Below are positions 16,124 to 26,795 of a stretch of 45,064 nt of DNA, piece by piece. The stretch covers positions 77,641-122,704 of the forward strand of contig NZ_LODI01000044.1 in assembly GCF_001468485.1 (NCBI RefSeq), read 5' to 3'. Within the stretch, counting starts at the first letter, position 1. Each line of letters starts with the position of its first letter. This DNA comes from Pseudoalteromonas sp. H71. Lineage in GTDB: Bacteria > Pseudomonadota > Gammaproteobacteria > Enterobacterales > Alteromonadaceae. The translations under genes and the position numbers were made by a program. The notes below the pieces were generated by a model. That model had not been told where the DNA came from and searched no databases. It saw only the letters and a list, made by a program, of their open reading frames with translations.

Positions 16124-16537
16124 ATGGGATTAATTTTAGGCCCTGTATTGGTAGTTTGGCTCGCTATTTTTATTTATTCAACTCGACTTGGTTATTTGCT
16201 TATTCACAAAAATATGGCTTTAGAGGTCACGCTCATTACTTTGACAGTGGCTTTAGTTGGTGCTATTGCCTTTGTATTTTATGGTTACAAACAATTTATA
16301 AATGAAACGTCATTATGGGCATTTGAGATACCTAGCTACTTTGTTTTCAACAAATTTGCAATATTTAGTGTTGGTTTGGCTTTATGTATAAAATTTTTTA
16401 TTACTAGCTCACAAAATAGCGTAGGGCTGGCCTGTGTTGTTTTTGTAATTTTGTTTGTGTTTTCAGCTTCGGTATTATTAAGTGTGGGTTTGCATGACCG
16501 TTTTATAAGTTATAACAATATCCAACTTACTCATTAA
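16124..16537 (+). CDS. Small four-helix membrane protein, function unknown
   Basis: A 137-residue hydrophobic protein with four predicted helices (about 3-27, 34-54, 74-91, 98-120). The first helix begins GLILGPVLVVWLAIFIYSTRLGYL. The family is not recognised and no catalytic residues stand out. An AAGGA ribosome site precedes the ATG. It is spaced 14 bp from the next small membrane gene, which has the same style of ribosome site, so the two are probably cotranscribed and may act together. Confidence 0.7.
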   Translation: MGLILGPVLVVWLAIFIYSTRLGYLLIHKNMALEVTLITLTVALVGAIAFVFYGYKQFINETSLWAFEIPSYFVFNKFAIFSVGLALCIKFFITSSQNSVGLACVVFVILFVFSASVLLSVGLHDRFISYNNIQLTH

Positions 16538-16551
16538 TTCAAGGATAGAAG

Positions 16552-16953
16552 ATGAGATCGTTTATTTGCGCTGTACATTTTGTGTGTGCTCAGTGGCTGA
16601 AAAAAGTGGATCCAAAAAACACGCATACGGGTTACAAAGCGAGTGTACTCATCGGTATGGTCTTATCTGTTTATATAGGGATATTTGCTCTTATTTTTTG
16701 TTTTGACTATGCAAAAATACTGACAGATTCATTAAGACATAATTTAATAGTATCTAGTGCACTTTATTTAGCGCTTATTATAGGGGGGATGAATTTAGTA
16801 ATTGGTAACGCCTCTGATTATAAAGTCAGAGTTCGCAAAAGGGTGAACAAAAAAGTTATTAAACATTATACCTTAGGGCTAAAGCTGTGGATATTTGGTT
16901 TGATCCCTTACTTTATAATCATGGCAACTATTTTTATATTGAACTCGAATTAG
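16552..16953 (+). CDS. Small three-helix membrane protein, function unknown
   Basis: A 133-residue protein with helices at about 32-53 (VLIGMVLSVYIGIFALIFCF), 66-85 and 110-130, separated by a basic loop (KVRVRKRVNKKVIKHY) that should face the cytoplasm. The amino end contains CAVHFVCAQWLKKVDPKNTHTG, which is only mildly hydrophobic. It follows its partner by 14 bp with AAGGA before the ATG. Family not recognised. Confidence 0.7.
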   Translation: MRSFICAVHFVCAQWLKKVDPKNTHTGYKASVLIGMVLSVYIGIFALIFCFDYAKILTDSLRHNLIVSSALYLALIIGGMNLVIGNASDYKVRVRKRVNKKVIKHYTLGLKLWIFGLIPYFIIMATIFILNSN

Positions 16954-17064
16954 AACCCTTCTTTACTGCGCTTTAGCGTACTTATTTTCGTATTTACCTC
17001 AAATCAATTGCGATATACAAATACATAGGTAATTGTGAACCAATAACAATAAGGAGCGACATAT

Positions 17065-18453
17065 ATGCTTAAACCATCAATAAAATTATTAAAGGTAAGC
17101 GCGCTTGCGCTTGCTTGCTCAGTATCGAGCGGAGCTAGTGCGGCTGAGGTGCAATACAAAGACCAACAGAAATTACATGATATTGCTGCAAACGTATCAG
17201 CTGAGCGAATTGGTAGTGATATTCAAACGCTGGTGGACTTTGGTACACGTCATACACTTTCAGAAACTAAATCTGACACGCGAGGTATTGGCGCCGCACG
17301 ACGTTGGATTAAAGCCGAGTTTGAAAAAATATCAGCGCAATGTGGTGGTTGCCTAGAAATTATTGAGGTATCGGACACTATATCTGGTGAAAAACGTATC
17401 CCTAACCCAGTTGAGGTAGTCAATATTGTTGCTATTCAACGTGGAAGCACAGAGCCAAATCGTATGGTGATGATGTCGGGTGATATAGATTCACGTGTCA
17501 GCGATGTCATGGACTTTACTAGTGACTCACCGGGTGCAAATGATAATGCATCTGGGGTCGCTGGAGTTATTGAAGCAGCTCGGGTATTGAGTAAATATAA
17601 ATTTAATGGCTCTGTAGTTTACGCCGCGTTATCGGGAGAAGAGCAGGGGTTATTTGGTGGTAAAATTTTAACAGCGTACGCTCAAAAGAATAACTGGCAA
17701 GTACATGGTGTTTTAAATAATGACATGATAGGCAATATTACGGGCATAAACGGTGTGACCGATAATACGACTGCACGTATTTTTTCAGAAGGTACACGTG
17801 TTGTTGAAACAAAAGCGCAAGCTCGTACTCGCCGGTTTACAGGTGGTGAGGTTGATTCTGCGAGTAGAAATCTAGCGCGTTATATTGATACCGTTGCAGA
17901 TAGATATATACCCAACCTAGACACAATGCTTGTTTACAGATTAGACAGGTTTGCACGAGGCGGACACCATAGACCATTTAATGATGCCGGGTTTGCAGCG
18001 GTGCGTATAATGGAAACCAATGAGCATTATGATCGCCAACACCAAGACTTACGCACAGAAAATGGCATTACATACGGAGATACAATTGACGGTGTTGATT
18101 TTGATTATGCAGCAAAATTAACATCACTTAACGCAGTGACTATGGCATCTATGGCATGGGCTCCATCCCCTCCAAAAGACGTTAAAATTACAGGCGCGGT
18201 TAAAGCCAGTACTTCCTTTTCGTGGCGAAAAAGTAATGATGATACCGTTGCCGGTTACAAAATATACTGGCGTTACACAAGCGAACCGCAATGGCAGTTT
18301 AGTAAATACGTGGGTAATGTTTCTGATTTCACACTTGAAAACGTTGTAATAGATAATTACTACTTTGGCGTATCATCAGTAAGTCATGATGGTTTTGAGT
18401 CGCCAGTCGTATTTCCAGGTGATGTTGGTTCGTTTGACCATAATATAAAATAG
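17065..18453 (+). CDS. Secreted M28-family metallopeptidase with Fn3-like tail
   Basis: A 462-residue exported enzyme with signal peptide ending ASA (about residue 26). The zinc aminopeptidase core shows GANDNASG (bridging Asp160), SGEEQGLFG (general base Glu192 and ligand Glu193), NNDMIGN (Asp220) and NEHYD (His321). The first ligand, usually His in GHxDS, is Asp here (SGDIDS, Asp140), so the metal site differs at one position. Residues about 380-455 look like a fibronectin-III domain (PSPPKDVKITGAV, VAGYKIYWRY). Typical role: extracellular or periplasmic peptide degradation. A good AAGGAG site precedes the ATG. A hairpin follows the gene. Confidence 0.9.
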   Translation: MLKPSIKLLKVSALALACSVSSGASAAEVQYKDQQKLHDIAANVSAERIGSDIQTLVDFGTRHTLSETKSDTRGIGAARRWIKAEFEKISAQCGGCLEIIEVSDTISGEKRIPNPVEVVNIVAIQRGSTEPNRMVMMSGDIDSRVSDVMDFTSDSPGANDNASGVAGVIEAARVLSKYKFNGSVVYAALSGEEQGLFGGKILTAYAQKNNWQVHGVLNNDMIGNITGINGVTDNTTARIFSEGTRVVETKAQARTRRFTGGEVDSASRNLARYIDTVADRYIPNLDTMLVYRLDRFARGGHHRPFNDAGFAAVRIMETNEHYDRQHQDLRTENGITYGDTIDGVDFDYAAKLTSLNAVTMASMAWAPSPPKDVKITGAVKASTSFSWRKSNDDTVAGYKIYWRYTSEPQWQFSKYVGNVSDFTLENVVIDNYYFGVSSVSHDGFESPVVFPGDVGSFDHNIK

Positions 18454-18490
18454 CAATTTGTATAAAAACAAAGCAGTCAGAGTTTTTAAA

Positions 18491-18518
18491 GTGCAAGCAG
18501 CCTGTTTTATGCTTGCAC
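18491..18518 (+). terminator. Hairpin after the M28 peptidase gene
   Basis: GTGCAAGCA (18491-18499) and TGCTTGCAC (18510-18518) pair perfectly around a 10-nt loop, 37 bp after the stop; CTTATTTA follows. The weak U-tract makes this a moderate call. Confidence 0.5.
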
Positions 18519-18570
18519 CTTATTTACTAAGACCTTACAGTGTTTAAAAAGAAGTAATAAGGTCATTACA

Positions 18571-19014
18571 ATGGAACAACAACAAAAACAATTAACACCT
18601 GAAGAGCAAGCTTTAGCCGAACAACAACGTGTTGCATGGCAACGTGGATGTTTTCAAACAGCACAAAAATATTTAGCAGAAAAAGGCATTATGCCTAAGT
18701 CGGTAGTTGAGCAAGACAGCCGTTTTTTAGCGCCTATTTGCGCTATGTGGAAATTTAAAGCGCAAAATGGAAAAACCTATTGGGTTGTTACAGGCCAATT
18801 ACCAACAGATCATGCTGAAGTGGGGGCGGCATCAGATGCACGTGATGCTATGCGTTATTTTTCGCTGCAATGGCAGCTAAAAGCAGACCAGATAATGAGT
18901 ACGGGCGCACGTGATAAAACACAGGCAGATTTTGCTAACTTATTAGTGAAAAGAGCGCATGGTCTATACGAGTTATACGATAACGATAAGCTTTGGGCTC
19001 ACGAACCAAAATAA
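18571..19014 (+). CDS. DUF4826-family protein
   Basis: A 147-residue soluble protein matching the uncharacterised DUF4826 family: glutamine-rich start, then QQRVAWQRGCFQTAQKYLAEKG, a central KTYWVVTGQLPTDHAE block and RDAMRYFSLQWQLKADQI. There is no signal peptide, metal cluster or known catalytic motif. It is monocistronic and convergent with the GNAT gene, which ends 43 bp further on. The function is unknown; family recall is moderately confident. Confidence 0.75.
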   Translation: MEQQQKQLTPEEQALAEQQRVAWQRGCFQTAQKYLAEKGIMPKSVVEQDSRFLAPICAMWKFKAQNGKTYWVVTGQLPTDHAEVGAASDARDAMRYFSLQWQLKADQIMSTGARDKTQADFANLLVKRAHGLYELYDNDKLWAHEPK

Positions 19015-19047
19015 TCAAAAAAGGGTAATCGATTGTCGATTACCCTT
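19015..19047 (-). terminator. Terminator of the GNAT/roxA unit
   Basis: AAGGGTAATCGA (19021-19032) and TCGATTACCCTT (19036-19047) form a perfect 12-bp stem with a TTG loop. On the minus strand the hairpin is followed by TTTTTT (plus-strand AAAAAA before it), ending the minus-strand transcript after the GNAT gene. It may also act weakly on the plus strand after the DUF4826 gene. Confidence 0.75.
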
Positions 19048-19056
19048 ACAATTCAA

Positions 19057-19515
19057 TTAATGAACTAACGTAAAAGGTGTTGTATCTGCACACCTAACTG
19101 GGCATTTAAGCCTTTGCCTAGGTATACCCGCTTCCATAAATACGTTGCCTTGCTTTATAAATCCATTACGTATAAAGCGTTCAACTTCGTGTAATACACA
19201 GTTAACGCTAATAGACTCAATGCCTTGCTCTGTAGCCAAATCAAAAATGTAATTGAGTAATGAGCAATATACCTTTCGGTTTCTGTGATCAGGCAGTACA
19301 GCTAAGCGACTAATTAAGCCGTCATCACATAATCGTGCAGTAGCTACAGGACAACGGGTATCGTCTGTTACAAGTACATGCAAAGCTAATTTATCGTAGT
19401 TATCAAATTCAACGCGTTTAGGTATGTGCAGCTCATAAACAAAAACGCGCTCCCTTATTTGTTGTAACTGATCTTTTTGTCGATCCCATTCAACTTTAGT
19501 TACTCGATAACCCAC
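19057..19515 (-). CDS. GNAT-family N-acetyltransferase
   Basis: A 152-residue protein of the GCN5-related acetyltransferase fold: FVYELHIPKRVEFDNYD, then CPVATARLCDDGLISRLAVLPDHRN, where the acetyl-CoA loop lies (RLAVLPDHRNRKVY; the canonical Q/RxxGxG/A is degenerate), and a late FIRNGFIKQG as in the C-terminal fold. Acceptor substrate unknown. It ends 16 bp downstream of roxA on the same strand and is probably cotranscribed with it. The clustered cysteines near the end (CPVRCAD) are unexplained. Confidence 0.82.
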   Translation of the reverse strand: MGYRVTKVEWDRQKDQLQQIRERVFVYELHIPKRVEFDNYDKLALHVLVTDDTRCPVATARLCDDGLISRLAVLPDHRNRKVYCSLLNYIFDLATEQGIESISVNCVLHEVERFIRNGFIKQGNVFMEAGIPRQRLKCPVRCADTTPFTLVH

Positions 19516-19531
19516 AATGGCCTCCTACTTG

Positions 19532-20689
19532 TTACTCTTGGTTTGTGTTAAACCAAATACCTTCATTAACAAGTGTAGTAAACATTTGAACAAAAACTAG
19601 GCTGTTTTTTGTTTTAACCATTTCGTTAGTCTTAAACTCAGTCTCGTCGGTCAGTAATTTTACTGCTGCTAAGTCCTCGAGAGGCAGTGTAAAATTTTCA
19701 CCATTCACACTGACAAGAAGTTCATTATCACACAGCTGATAAATTGCACGTGTGCCACCTACTCGTTCAAAAATAGTTTCTGGCTCTGCCAATTCTTTTA
19801 GTATTTGCTCTTGGGTAAAAGCAGGCTCTACTGGTGCTAAGTCCATTTCATGCTTTGGTTGGCTTAAGGTTTTGCCAAGCCACTGCTTAAATAAATCGTT
19901 ATTTTCTAGCATTGACGCCATAAGGTGTTTAACTTTTTCTACTTCAGCGTTGTTAAGTTCACCTTTAGAGGCTCTGCTTACTAAATTATGATCGGTGTAG
20001 CGCGTTTGACCACTTTCAGTATCAATAATATGATCGGCAAAGCTTGAAAGTAAATCTTGCTCATTTGGTGCTCTAAATCCCACAGAGTAATTAAGTGCAT
20101 TTTCAACTGCGTAGCCTTCATGCGGGCAGCCTGGCGGTATATACAAAATATCACCGGTCTCTAAAATACAGTCTATGACTGCTTCAAAGGCTTCAACTTG
20201 TAATAGTTTTTTATTTTGAGCAAATTGCTTAAGCGTTGGGTCGGGTAGGCCTACTCGCCAATGACGTTTTCCTTCACCTTGAATAATGAAAACATCGTAT
20301 TGATCTAAATGCGGGCCAACACCCCCATTAGGGGTAGAAAAGCTGATCATTAAATCATCAATGCGCCAGTTAGGAATAAATCTAAAGGGCTCTAGCAGCA
20401 AAGCTGCATCAGAATGCCAGTGATCAACTGCTTGTACTAATAACGTTGAATTTTGCTCTGTAAGGACTTCAAAGTCTTCAAAAGGTCCTTGATGAGTTTG
20501 CCAATCGTTGTTGTGATTAGTAACAATACGCGACTCAATAGAGTCTTCCATGGCTAAGCCAGCAAGTTCGTTTGCATCAAGTGGATCTTCAAAGTGACTA
20601 AACCCTTGTTTGATCAAAAGCGGCTTTTTTTGCCAAAAATGGGTTAAAAATTCTTGTTCAGATAAATCGTTTATTTTTAATTGATACAT
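19532..20689 (-). CDS. roxA: Ribosomal protein uL16 arginine hydroxylase (RoxA/YcfD)
   Basis: A 385-residue JmjC-type 2-oxoglutarate/Fe(II) oxygenase. Beginning MYQLKINDLSEQEFLTHFWQ, it has the Fe(II) HxD in GPHLDQYDVFIIQGEGKRHW, a distal His in IPPGCPHEGYAVENALNYS, and FRAPNEQDLLSSFADH as in YcfD. In E. coli this enzyme hydroxylates an arginine of ribosomal protein uL16, affecting translation and growth. The length matches the family. The GNAT gene follows 16 bp downstream; purB lies upstream, separated by a terminator. Confidence 0.93.
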   Translation of the reverse strand: MYQLKINDLSEQEFLTHFWQKKPLLIKQGFSHFEDPLDANELAGLAMEDSIESRIVTNHNNDWQTHQGPFEDFEVLTEQNSTLLVQAVDHWHSDAALLLEPFRFIPNWRIDDLMISFSTPNGGVGPHLDQYDVFIIQGEGKRHWRVGLPDPTLKQFAQNKKLLQVEAFEAVIDCILETGDILYIPPGCPHEGYAVENALNYSVGFRAPNEQDLLSSFADHIIDTESGQTRYTDHNLVSRASKGELNNAEVEKVKHLMASMLENNDLFKQWLGKTLSQPKHEMDLAPVEPAFTQEQILKELAEPETIFERVGGTRAIYQLCDNELLVSVNGENFTLPLEDLAAVKLLTDETEFKTNEMVKTKNSLVFVQMFTTLVNEGIWFNTNQE

Positions 20690-20723
20690 GCGTTTGCCTG
20701 CTAGAAATTGCTTTGTTTTTTAT

Positions 20724-20757
20724 ACAAAAAAAGCGAAAGGATAAACCTTTCGCTTTT
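20724..20757 (-). terminator. Terminator of purB
   Basis: On the minus strand the stem AAAAGCGAAAGG / CCTTTCGCTTTT (loop 20741-20745) is followed by a long T run before TATA. It starts 19 bp after the purB stop and precedes roxA, so roxA probably has its own promoter or relies on read-through. The symmetrical A/T flanks permit activity in both directions. Confidence 0.8.
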
Positions 20758-20776
20758 TAATAGTCGCGTTTAATTA

Positions 20777-22780
<2,004 letters not shown>

Positions 22781-22781
<1 letters not shown>

Positions 22782-23881
22782 TACTTGATCACCGAGTCAA
22801 TAATACCGCCGCCTAAGCAAACTTCTTGCGCATAAAATACCGCAGACTGACCTGGTGTAACCGCTTTTTGAGGTTCATCAAATAACACACGGGCCATACC
22901 GTCATCCCCAACAAGCAAAGTACAGTTTATATCTTCTTGGCGGTAACGTGTTTTAACGGTGCAACGTGTCGTTCCTTTTGGACCTGTACGGTCTACCCAG
23001 TGGAGTTGGTTAGCATTTAAACCATTACTATATAGGCGTGGGTGGTCTTTACCCTGACCCACAATAAGTACGTTACGCTCAACATCTTTGTCTACAACGT
23101 ACCAAGGCTCGCCAGAACCTTCTTTCATACCACCAATTAGCAAGCCCTTTCGTTGGCCAAGTGTGTGGTACATTAAGCCTTCGTGCTCGCCGACGTTATT
23201 ACCTTCTGTGTCTTCAATAACACCTGGTTGAGCAGGTAAAAACTTTTGTAAAAAGTCTTTAAATTTACGTTCGCCAATAAAACAAATACCGGTGCTGTCT
23301 TTTTTATCATGAGTAATTAAATCTTGCTCTTCAGCAATACGGCGAACTTCTGGCTTGGCGATATCGCCCACAGGGAAAAGTGTTTGAGCGATGTGTTCGT
23401 GACTTAAGGTGTACAAAAAGTAGCTTTGATCTTTGTTGTTATCTAAACCACGACACATTACATATTTGTCGTCCCGAAGCTCACGACGCACATAATGGCC
23501 TGTTGCAATAAAGTCCGCACCCAGTGCTTGTGCAGCAAATTCTAAGAAGGCTTTAAATTTGATTTCTTTGTTACACATTATATCGGGGTTAGGAGTACGG
23601 CCTGCTTTGTATTCTTCTAAAAAGTATTCAAATACGTTATCCCAATATTCAGCTGCAAAGTTTACTGTATGTAGCTCAATGCCTAGCTTGTCGCATACAG
23701 CTTGTGCATCTTTTAAGTCTTCTGCAGCGGCACAGTACTCGTCATTGTCGTCTTCTTCCCAGTTCTTCATAAACAGGCCTTCTACTTGGTAGCCCTGTTG
23801 TTGTAACAAATATGCAGATACAGAAGAATCAACACCGCCGGACATGCCAACGATGACTTTAATGTGACTATTTTCGCTCAT
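22781..23881 (-). CDS. mnmA: tRNA-uridine 2-sulfurtransferase
   Basis: A 366-residue MnmA (TrmU). It has the PP-loop ATP-pyrophosphatase motif [15 protein letters not shown] near the start, the catalytic Cys in [12 protein letters not shown], the second Cys in [13 protein letters not shown], and the tRNA-binding [13 protein letters not shown]. MnmA adenylates U34 of tRNA-Lys, -Glu and -Gln and transfers sulfur delivered by TusE, whose gene lies in this window with tusBCD. The start ATG at 23881 fits the family. It heads mnmA-hflD-purB; its promoter is probably the extended -10 at 23928. Confidence 0.97.
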
Positions 23882-23927
23882 GAATAATTTCGCTTATACA
23901 GATTACTGTTAACTTGGAAAGGTGGCG

Positions 23928-23936
23928 ATTATAGCA
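23928..23936 (-). promoter_or_regulatory. Extended -10 promoter of the mnmA operon
   Basis: On the minus strand, TGCTATAAT (23936-23928) is a full extended -10 element, about 47 bp before the mnmA ATG, giving a leader of roughly 40 nt. The -35 region is poor (TTAAGC-like), consistent with extended -10 promoters. Confidence 0.5.
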
Positions 23937-24142
23937 TGTATTTTGTTTCTGCTTAAAGAGACTAACAAGGCAAACCTAACAATTAGTGGGTATTTTATTA
24001 ATATAATAAATAGCTAAGTTACCTAAGGCGCTAACACAATATTTTTTTGAGCAAATTTGATTCCAATTCAATGGTTAAAAACAAAATAAAATATGAGTCT
24101 CTTATTAAAATTTAATAATAAGTTCTTTTAAAGTGATTAGAG
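23937..24142. other. Gene-free divergent spacer
   Basis: AT-rich sequence between divergent mnmA and the diguanylate cyclase gene, more than 300 bp in all from 23882 to 24223. Besides the promoter-like elements recorded separately, no open frame or operator was recognised. Confidence 0.4.
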
Positions 24143-24194
24143 TATAGATACACTCATTAGTAATAAGGTTGGATGGGTGAACCCAATCAATGAG
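24143..24194 (+). promoter_or_regulatory. Putative promoter and leader hairpin of the diguanylate cyclase gene
   Basis: A -10-like TATAGAT (24143-24149) precedes a stem-loop: CTCATT (24153-24158) pairs with AATGAG (24189-24194), and an inner block TTGGATGGG (24169-24177) pairs imperfectly with CCCAATCAA (24182-24190). The two pairings share bases, so the fold is only approximate. It does not resemble known c-di-GMP riboswitch consensus. Leader to the ATG at 24224 is about 70 nt. Confidence 0.3.
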
Positions 24195-24223
24195 CTGTAA
24201 AATATAATCAATGGAATGAGTAT

Positions 24224-25486
24224 ATGAATCACGCATACAAAATTAATAAAATTAGATCGTTCGTAGAACAAAACAAACATCAAGTAAATCTCATTTCTAA
24301 TAAGCTTTTAATCATAAATTTGTTAGATTTAAAAAAGTCAGCCTATAACCTTTTTTATGAATTAATAAAACTCAAACACGCCCAATCCCATCATCAAATT
24401 AGTGATTTGTTTAATTTAATTAAGCACACTACAGAAGTGCATAGTCTGGAAATGCAGCTTTTGGATAAATTAGAACATTGGTGGCTAGAATGGGATTTTG
24501 CTATACAAATGCACGAACAATTAAGTGCTGAAAGCAAAGAAATGCCGATGAGCTTTTTATCCCGCAGTACCTTAAACCCAATGCGAAAGCATGAGATAAG
24601 TCATTATGCTAAGTTATTTTCAGTGCTCCCTATGCCGGTGTGTAACGTGTGTAGTAAAACTGGTGATATCCTCAGAGTAAACCAACGGTTTGTAGATGTG
24701 TTTGGTTATACTGTTGAGGATGTGCCTAACCTTCATGCATGGTGGAAAAAGGCCTACCCAGATCCTCAATATAGGTTACAAGCTCAAAATCTATGGTCTG
24801 AAGCTTTGAAAAAAGCGAAGAGTAATAATGACGATATACCAGCCAATAACTACACTGTTGCACGAAGTGATGGCACACAAGTGGTTATGGAGGTGTCGGG
24901 GATAAATATTGGCGAAGAATTTTTAGCCGTATTTAAAGATGCAACCGAACGAATAGAGGCTGAGGATATTTTAAGGGATATGGCGTTTTTGGATTCATTA
25001 ACCAAAATTGCTAATAGGCGTCGATTTGATGAAAAACTTGCCCATGAATTTGATAAAGCCAAGGAATGCGAAGGGGCAATATCCTTAATAATTATTGATG
25101 TTGATTTTTTTAAACAGTTTAACGACCGCTACGGTCATTTAGCAGGTGACTCTTGTTTATACGAAGTGGCTCAAACTATTGCATCGACTGTAAACCGTCC
25201 TGAGGATTTTGTTGCCAGATACGGTGGTGAAGAGTTTGTTGTGTTACTTCCTGATACGGATAGGGAAGGTGCACTATTTATTGCTGAGCAAATACAGAAG
25301 GCTGTTGAAAGCTTGGCAATTGTGCATGAAGAAACTTATAGCGGTTTATTGTCTGTCAGTATGGGTGTTAACTCAACAGCTAATTACGAAAACGATAAAG
25401 TAAGCTTTGTTAAAGGAGCCGATAGCGCACTGTATTATGCAAAAGACCAAGGCAGAAACTGTATTGCACTACACTCTCAAAGTTAA
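24224..25486 (+). CDS. Diguanylate cyclase with N-terminal helical domain and PAS
   Basis: A 420-residue cytoplasmic signalling protein. Residues 1-120 are a helical region I cannot assign with certainty (possible degenerate hemerythrin-like input). Residues about 131-240 form a PAS domain (VCNVCSKTGDILRVNQRFVDVFGY). Residues 250-418 are a GGDEF domain with IDVDFFKQFND (metal Asp293), active-site GGEEF (334-338) and product-inhibition RPED (325-328), so an active, feedback-inhibited cyclase making c-di-GMP is expected. No EAL domain or membrane segment. It sits plus-strand between nudJ and mnmA, which in E. coli are neighbours. Confidence 0.92.
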   Translation: MNHAYKINKIRSFVEQNKHQVNLISNKLLIINLLDLKKSAYNLFYELIKLKHAQSHHQISDLFNLIKHTTEVHSLEMQLLDKLEHWWLEWDFAIQMHEQLSAESKEMPMSFLSRSTLNPMRKHEISHYAKLFSVLPMPVCNVCSKTGDILRVNQRFVDVFGYTVEDVPNLHAWWKKAYPDPQYRLQAQNLWSEALKKAKSNNDDIPANNYTVARSDGTQVVMEVSGINIGEEFLAVFKDATERIEAEDILRDMAFLDSLTKIANRRRFDEKLAHEFDKAKECEGAISLIIIDVDFFKQFNDRYGHLAGDSCLYEVAQTIASTVNRPEDFVARYGGEEFVVLLPDTDREGALFIAEQIQKAVESLAIVHEETYSGLLSVSMGVNSTANYENDKVSFVKGADSALYYAKDQGRNCIALHSQS

Positions 25487-25498
25487 ATTAATTATTTG

Positions 25499-25519
25499 TT
25501 GCCTACATGGGGTAGGCAA
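25499..25519 (+). terminator. Hairpin after the cyclase gene
   Basis: TTGCCTAC (25499-25506) pairs perfectly with GTAGGCAA (25512-25519) around ATGGG, 12 bp after the cyclase stop. No U-tract follows. The remaining 160 bp to the convergent nudJ stop hold no other recognised element, though CTACATGGGGTA partly recurs inverted at 25590-25630. Confidence 0.4.
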
Positions 25520-25681
25520 GGGCTTAGGCTGAACGCAGAAATTTTTGCTTTTTTTACTTATCCGTACATGGTTGCAACTCACAAAAATAACACAAGAGCA
25601 ATTACATACCCCACGTCACTATGTAGGCTCTCTAGTCAGAGCAAACTTTAAAACACACCATCAACATGCCTTAATTTTTGA

Positions 25682-26119
25682 TTAGTTATAAATAGTATCT
25701 AGGCTTAATGGCGGACGCGTTATCGCGTCATCAATGCATTTTTGAACGAGCGGGCTTCGTAGTGCTAAAGACTTAATCTGTTCAAGGTTGAACCAGTGGG
25801 CACTTATAATATCTTTATCAATTGGATTGAGTTGTTGGCTGGTGCCAGTCGCATCAAATAAAAAACAAAATCTTAAGTAATGAACACCGTTATCAGCGTA
25901 TAAGTTATAAATGCCTAAAAGGCCTGTAGGGGTGAGTGACAAACCTGTCTCTTCATATAATTCGCGGCTTGCTGCTTGGGCTAGCGTTTCATTCTTTTCT
26001 AAATGGCCTGCTGGTTGATTGTAGCAAATGCGGCTAGTAAATTTATCGCGCTCTTTTACTAATAAGTATTCGTTATGTTTTTTTACGATGGCGGCTACTG
26101 TTACATTTGGCTTATGCAT
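25682..26119 (-). CDS. nudJ: Nudix phosphatase NudJ
   Basis: A 145-residue Nudix hydrolase. I start at the ATG at 26119, giving [14 protein letters not shown] as in NudJ, with an AAAGG site; the frame from 26152 would add 11 residues inside rluE. The Nudix box [20 protein letters not shown] (next TG) is intact with the metal-binding REXXEE glutamates, and the C-terminal [13 protein letters not shown] matches NudJ. E. coli NudJ dephosphorylates thiamine pyrophosphate precursors and nucleoside di- and triphosphates. It overlaps the rluE end by 8 bp, so it is translated together with rluE. Confidence 0.92.
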   Translation of the reverse strand: MHKPNVTVAAIVKKHNEYLLVKERDKFTSRICYNQPAGHLEKNETLAQAASRELYEETGLSLTPTGLLGIYNLYADNGVHYLRFCFLFDATGTSQQLNPIDKDIISAHWFNLEQIKSLALRSPLVQKCIDDAITRPPLSLDTIYN

Positions 26120-26795
26120 TAACGCTACCTTTAATGATTTTATATTCACCATTATTAATATCGTCTAAAGTGTAATTACCTATGCTGTAACGGATGAGCC
26201 TAAGAGTTGGGTGGCCAATATGAGCAGTCATTCGGCGAACTTGTCTATTTTTTCCTTCATTAATGGTAATACTGAGCCATGTGGTAGGAATAGACTTTCG
26301 TTCACGAACCGGCGGGGTACGTTGCCAAATATCAGGTTCATTAATTATTTTTACATTAGCAGGCAGTGTGAGCCCGTCTTTAAGTTCAACACCTTTACAT
26401 AAAGCTTGTATTGATTGTGTAGAAGGTTCGCCTTCTACTTGGACCCAGTACGTTTTATTGGTTTTTTTATTAGGTGCTGTTAATGTATTTTGTAGTTTAC
26501 CGCAGTTTGTTAGCAGTAATAGCCCCTCACTATCGCGGTCTAATCGTCCTGCAGCGTATACATCTTTAATAGGAATAAATTCAGCTAGCGTTTTTCTGTC
26601 TGCATCGTCGGTAAACTGGCAAAGTACATCGAAAGGCTTGTTAAAAAGTACAATTTTTTTGTCTTTAGCGTCTATTTGAGGTTTTATTTCTCTTTTGTTT
26701 GTAGGCTTTTTAATTGCACTTCTAGAATAGGTACGACCCGTATTGCGCTTATTTAAGGAGGCGGGTGTTTGCTTGTTACTTGATTTACTTCTCAT
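26112..26795 (-). CDS. rluE: 23S rRNA pseudouridine synthase RluE
   Basis: A 227-residue RsuA/RluB/E-type pseudouridine synthase. Catalytic Asp lies in [35 protein letters not shown] and [23 protein letters not shown] are the other family motifs. There is no S4 domain, typical of RluE; the N-terminal 40 residues are basic and low-complexity, likely RNA-contacting. It isomerises one uridine of 23S rRNA (U2457 in E. coli). I use the ATG at 26795, overlapping the tusE stop as TAATG, rather than the GTG at 26804. Confidence 0.93.
   Translation of the reverse strand: MRSKSSNKQTPASLNKRNTGRTYSRSAIKKPTNKREIKPQIDAKDKKIVLFNKPFDVLCQFTDDADRKTLAEFIPIKDVYAAGRLDRDSEGLLLLTNCGKLQNTLTAPNKKTNKTYWVQVEGEPSTQSIQALCKGVELKDGLTLPANVKIINEPDIWQRTPPVRERKSIPTTWLSITINEGKNRQVRRMTAHIGHPTLRLIRYSIGNYTLDDINNGEYKIIKGSVNA

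Noticed and set aside
24143..24194. c-di-GMP riboswitch ahead of the cyclase gene
   Set aside because: None of the conserved core of the known c-di-GMP aptamers is seen; only a simple hairpin remains.
26211..26679. Plus-strand frames opposite rluE
   Set aside because: Shadows of rluE, which has intact catalytic motifs and operon context.
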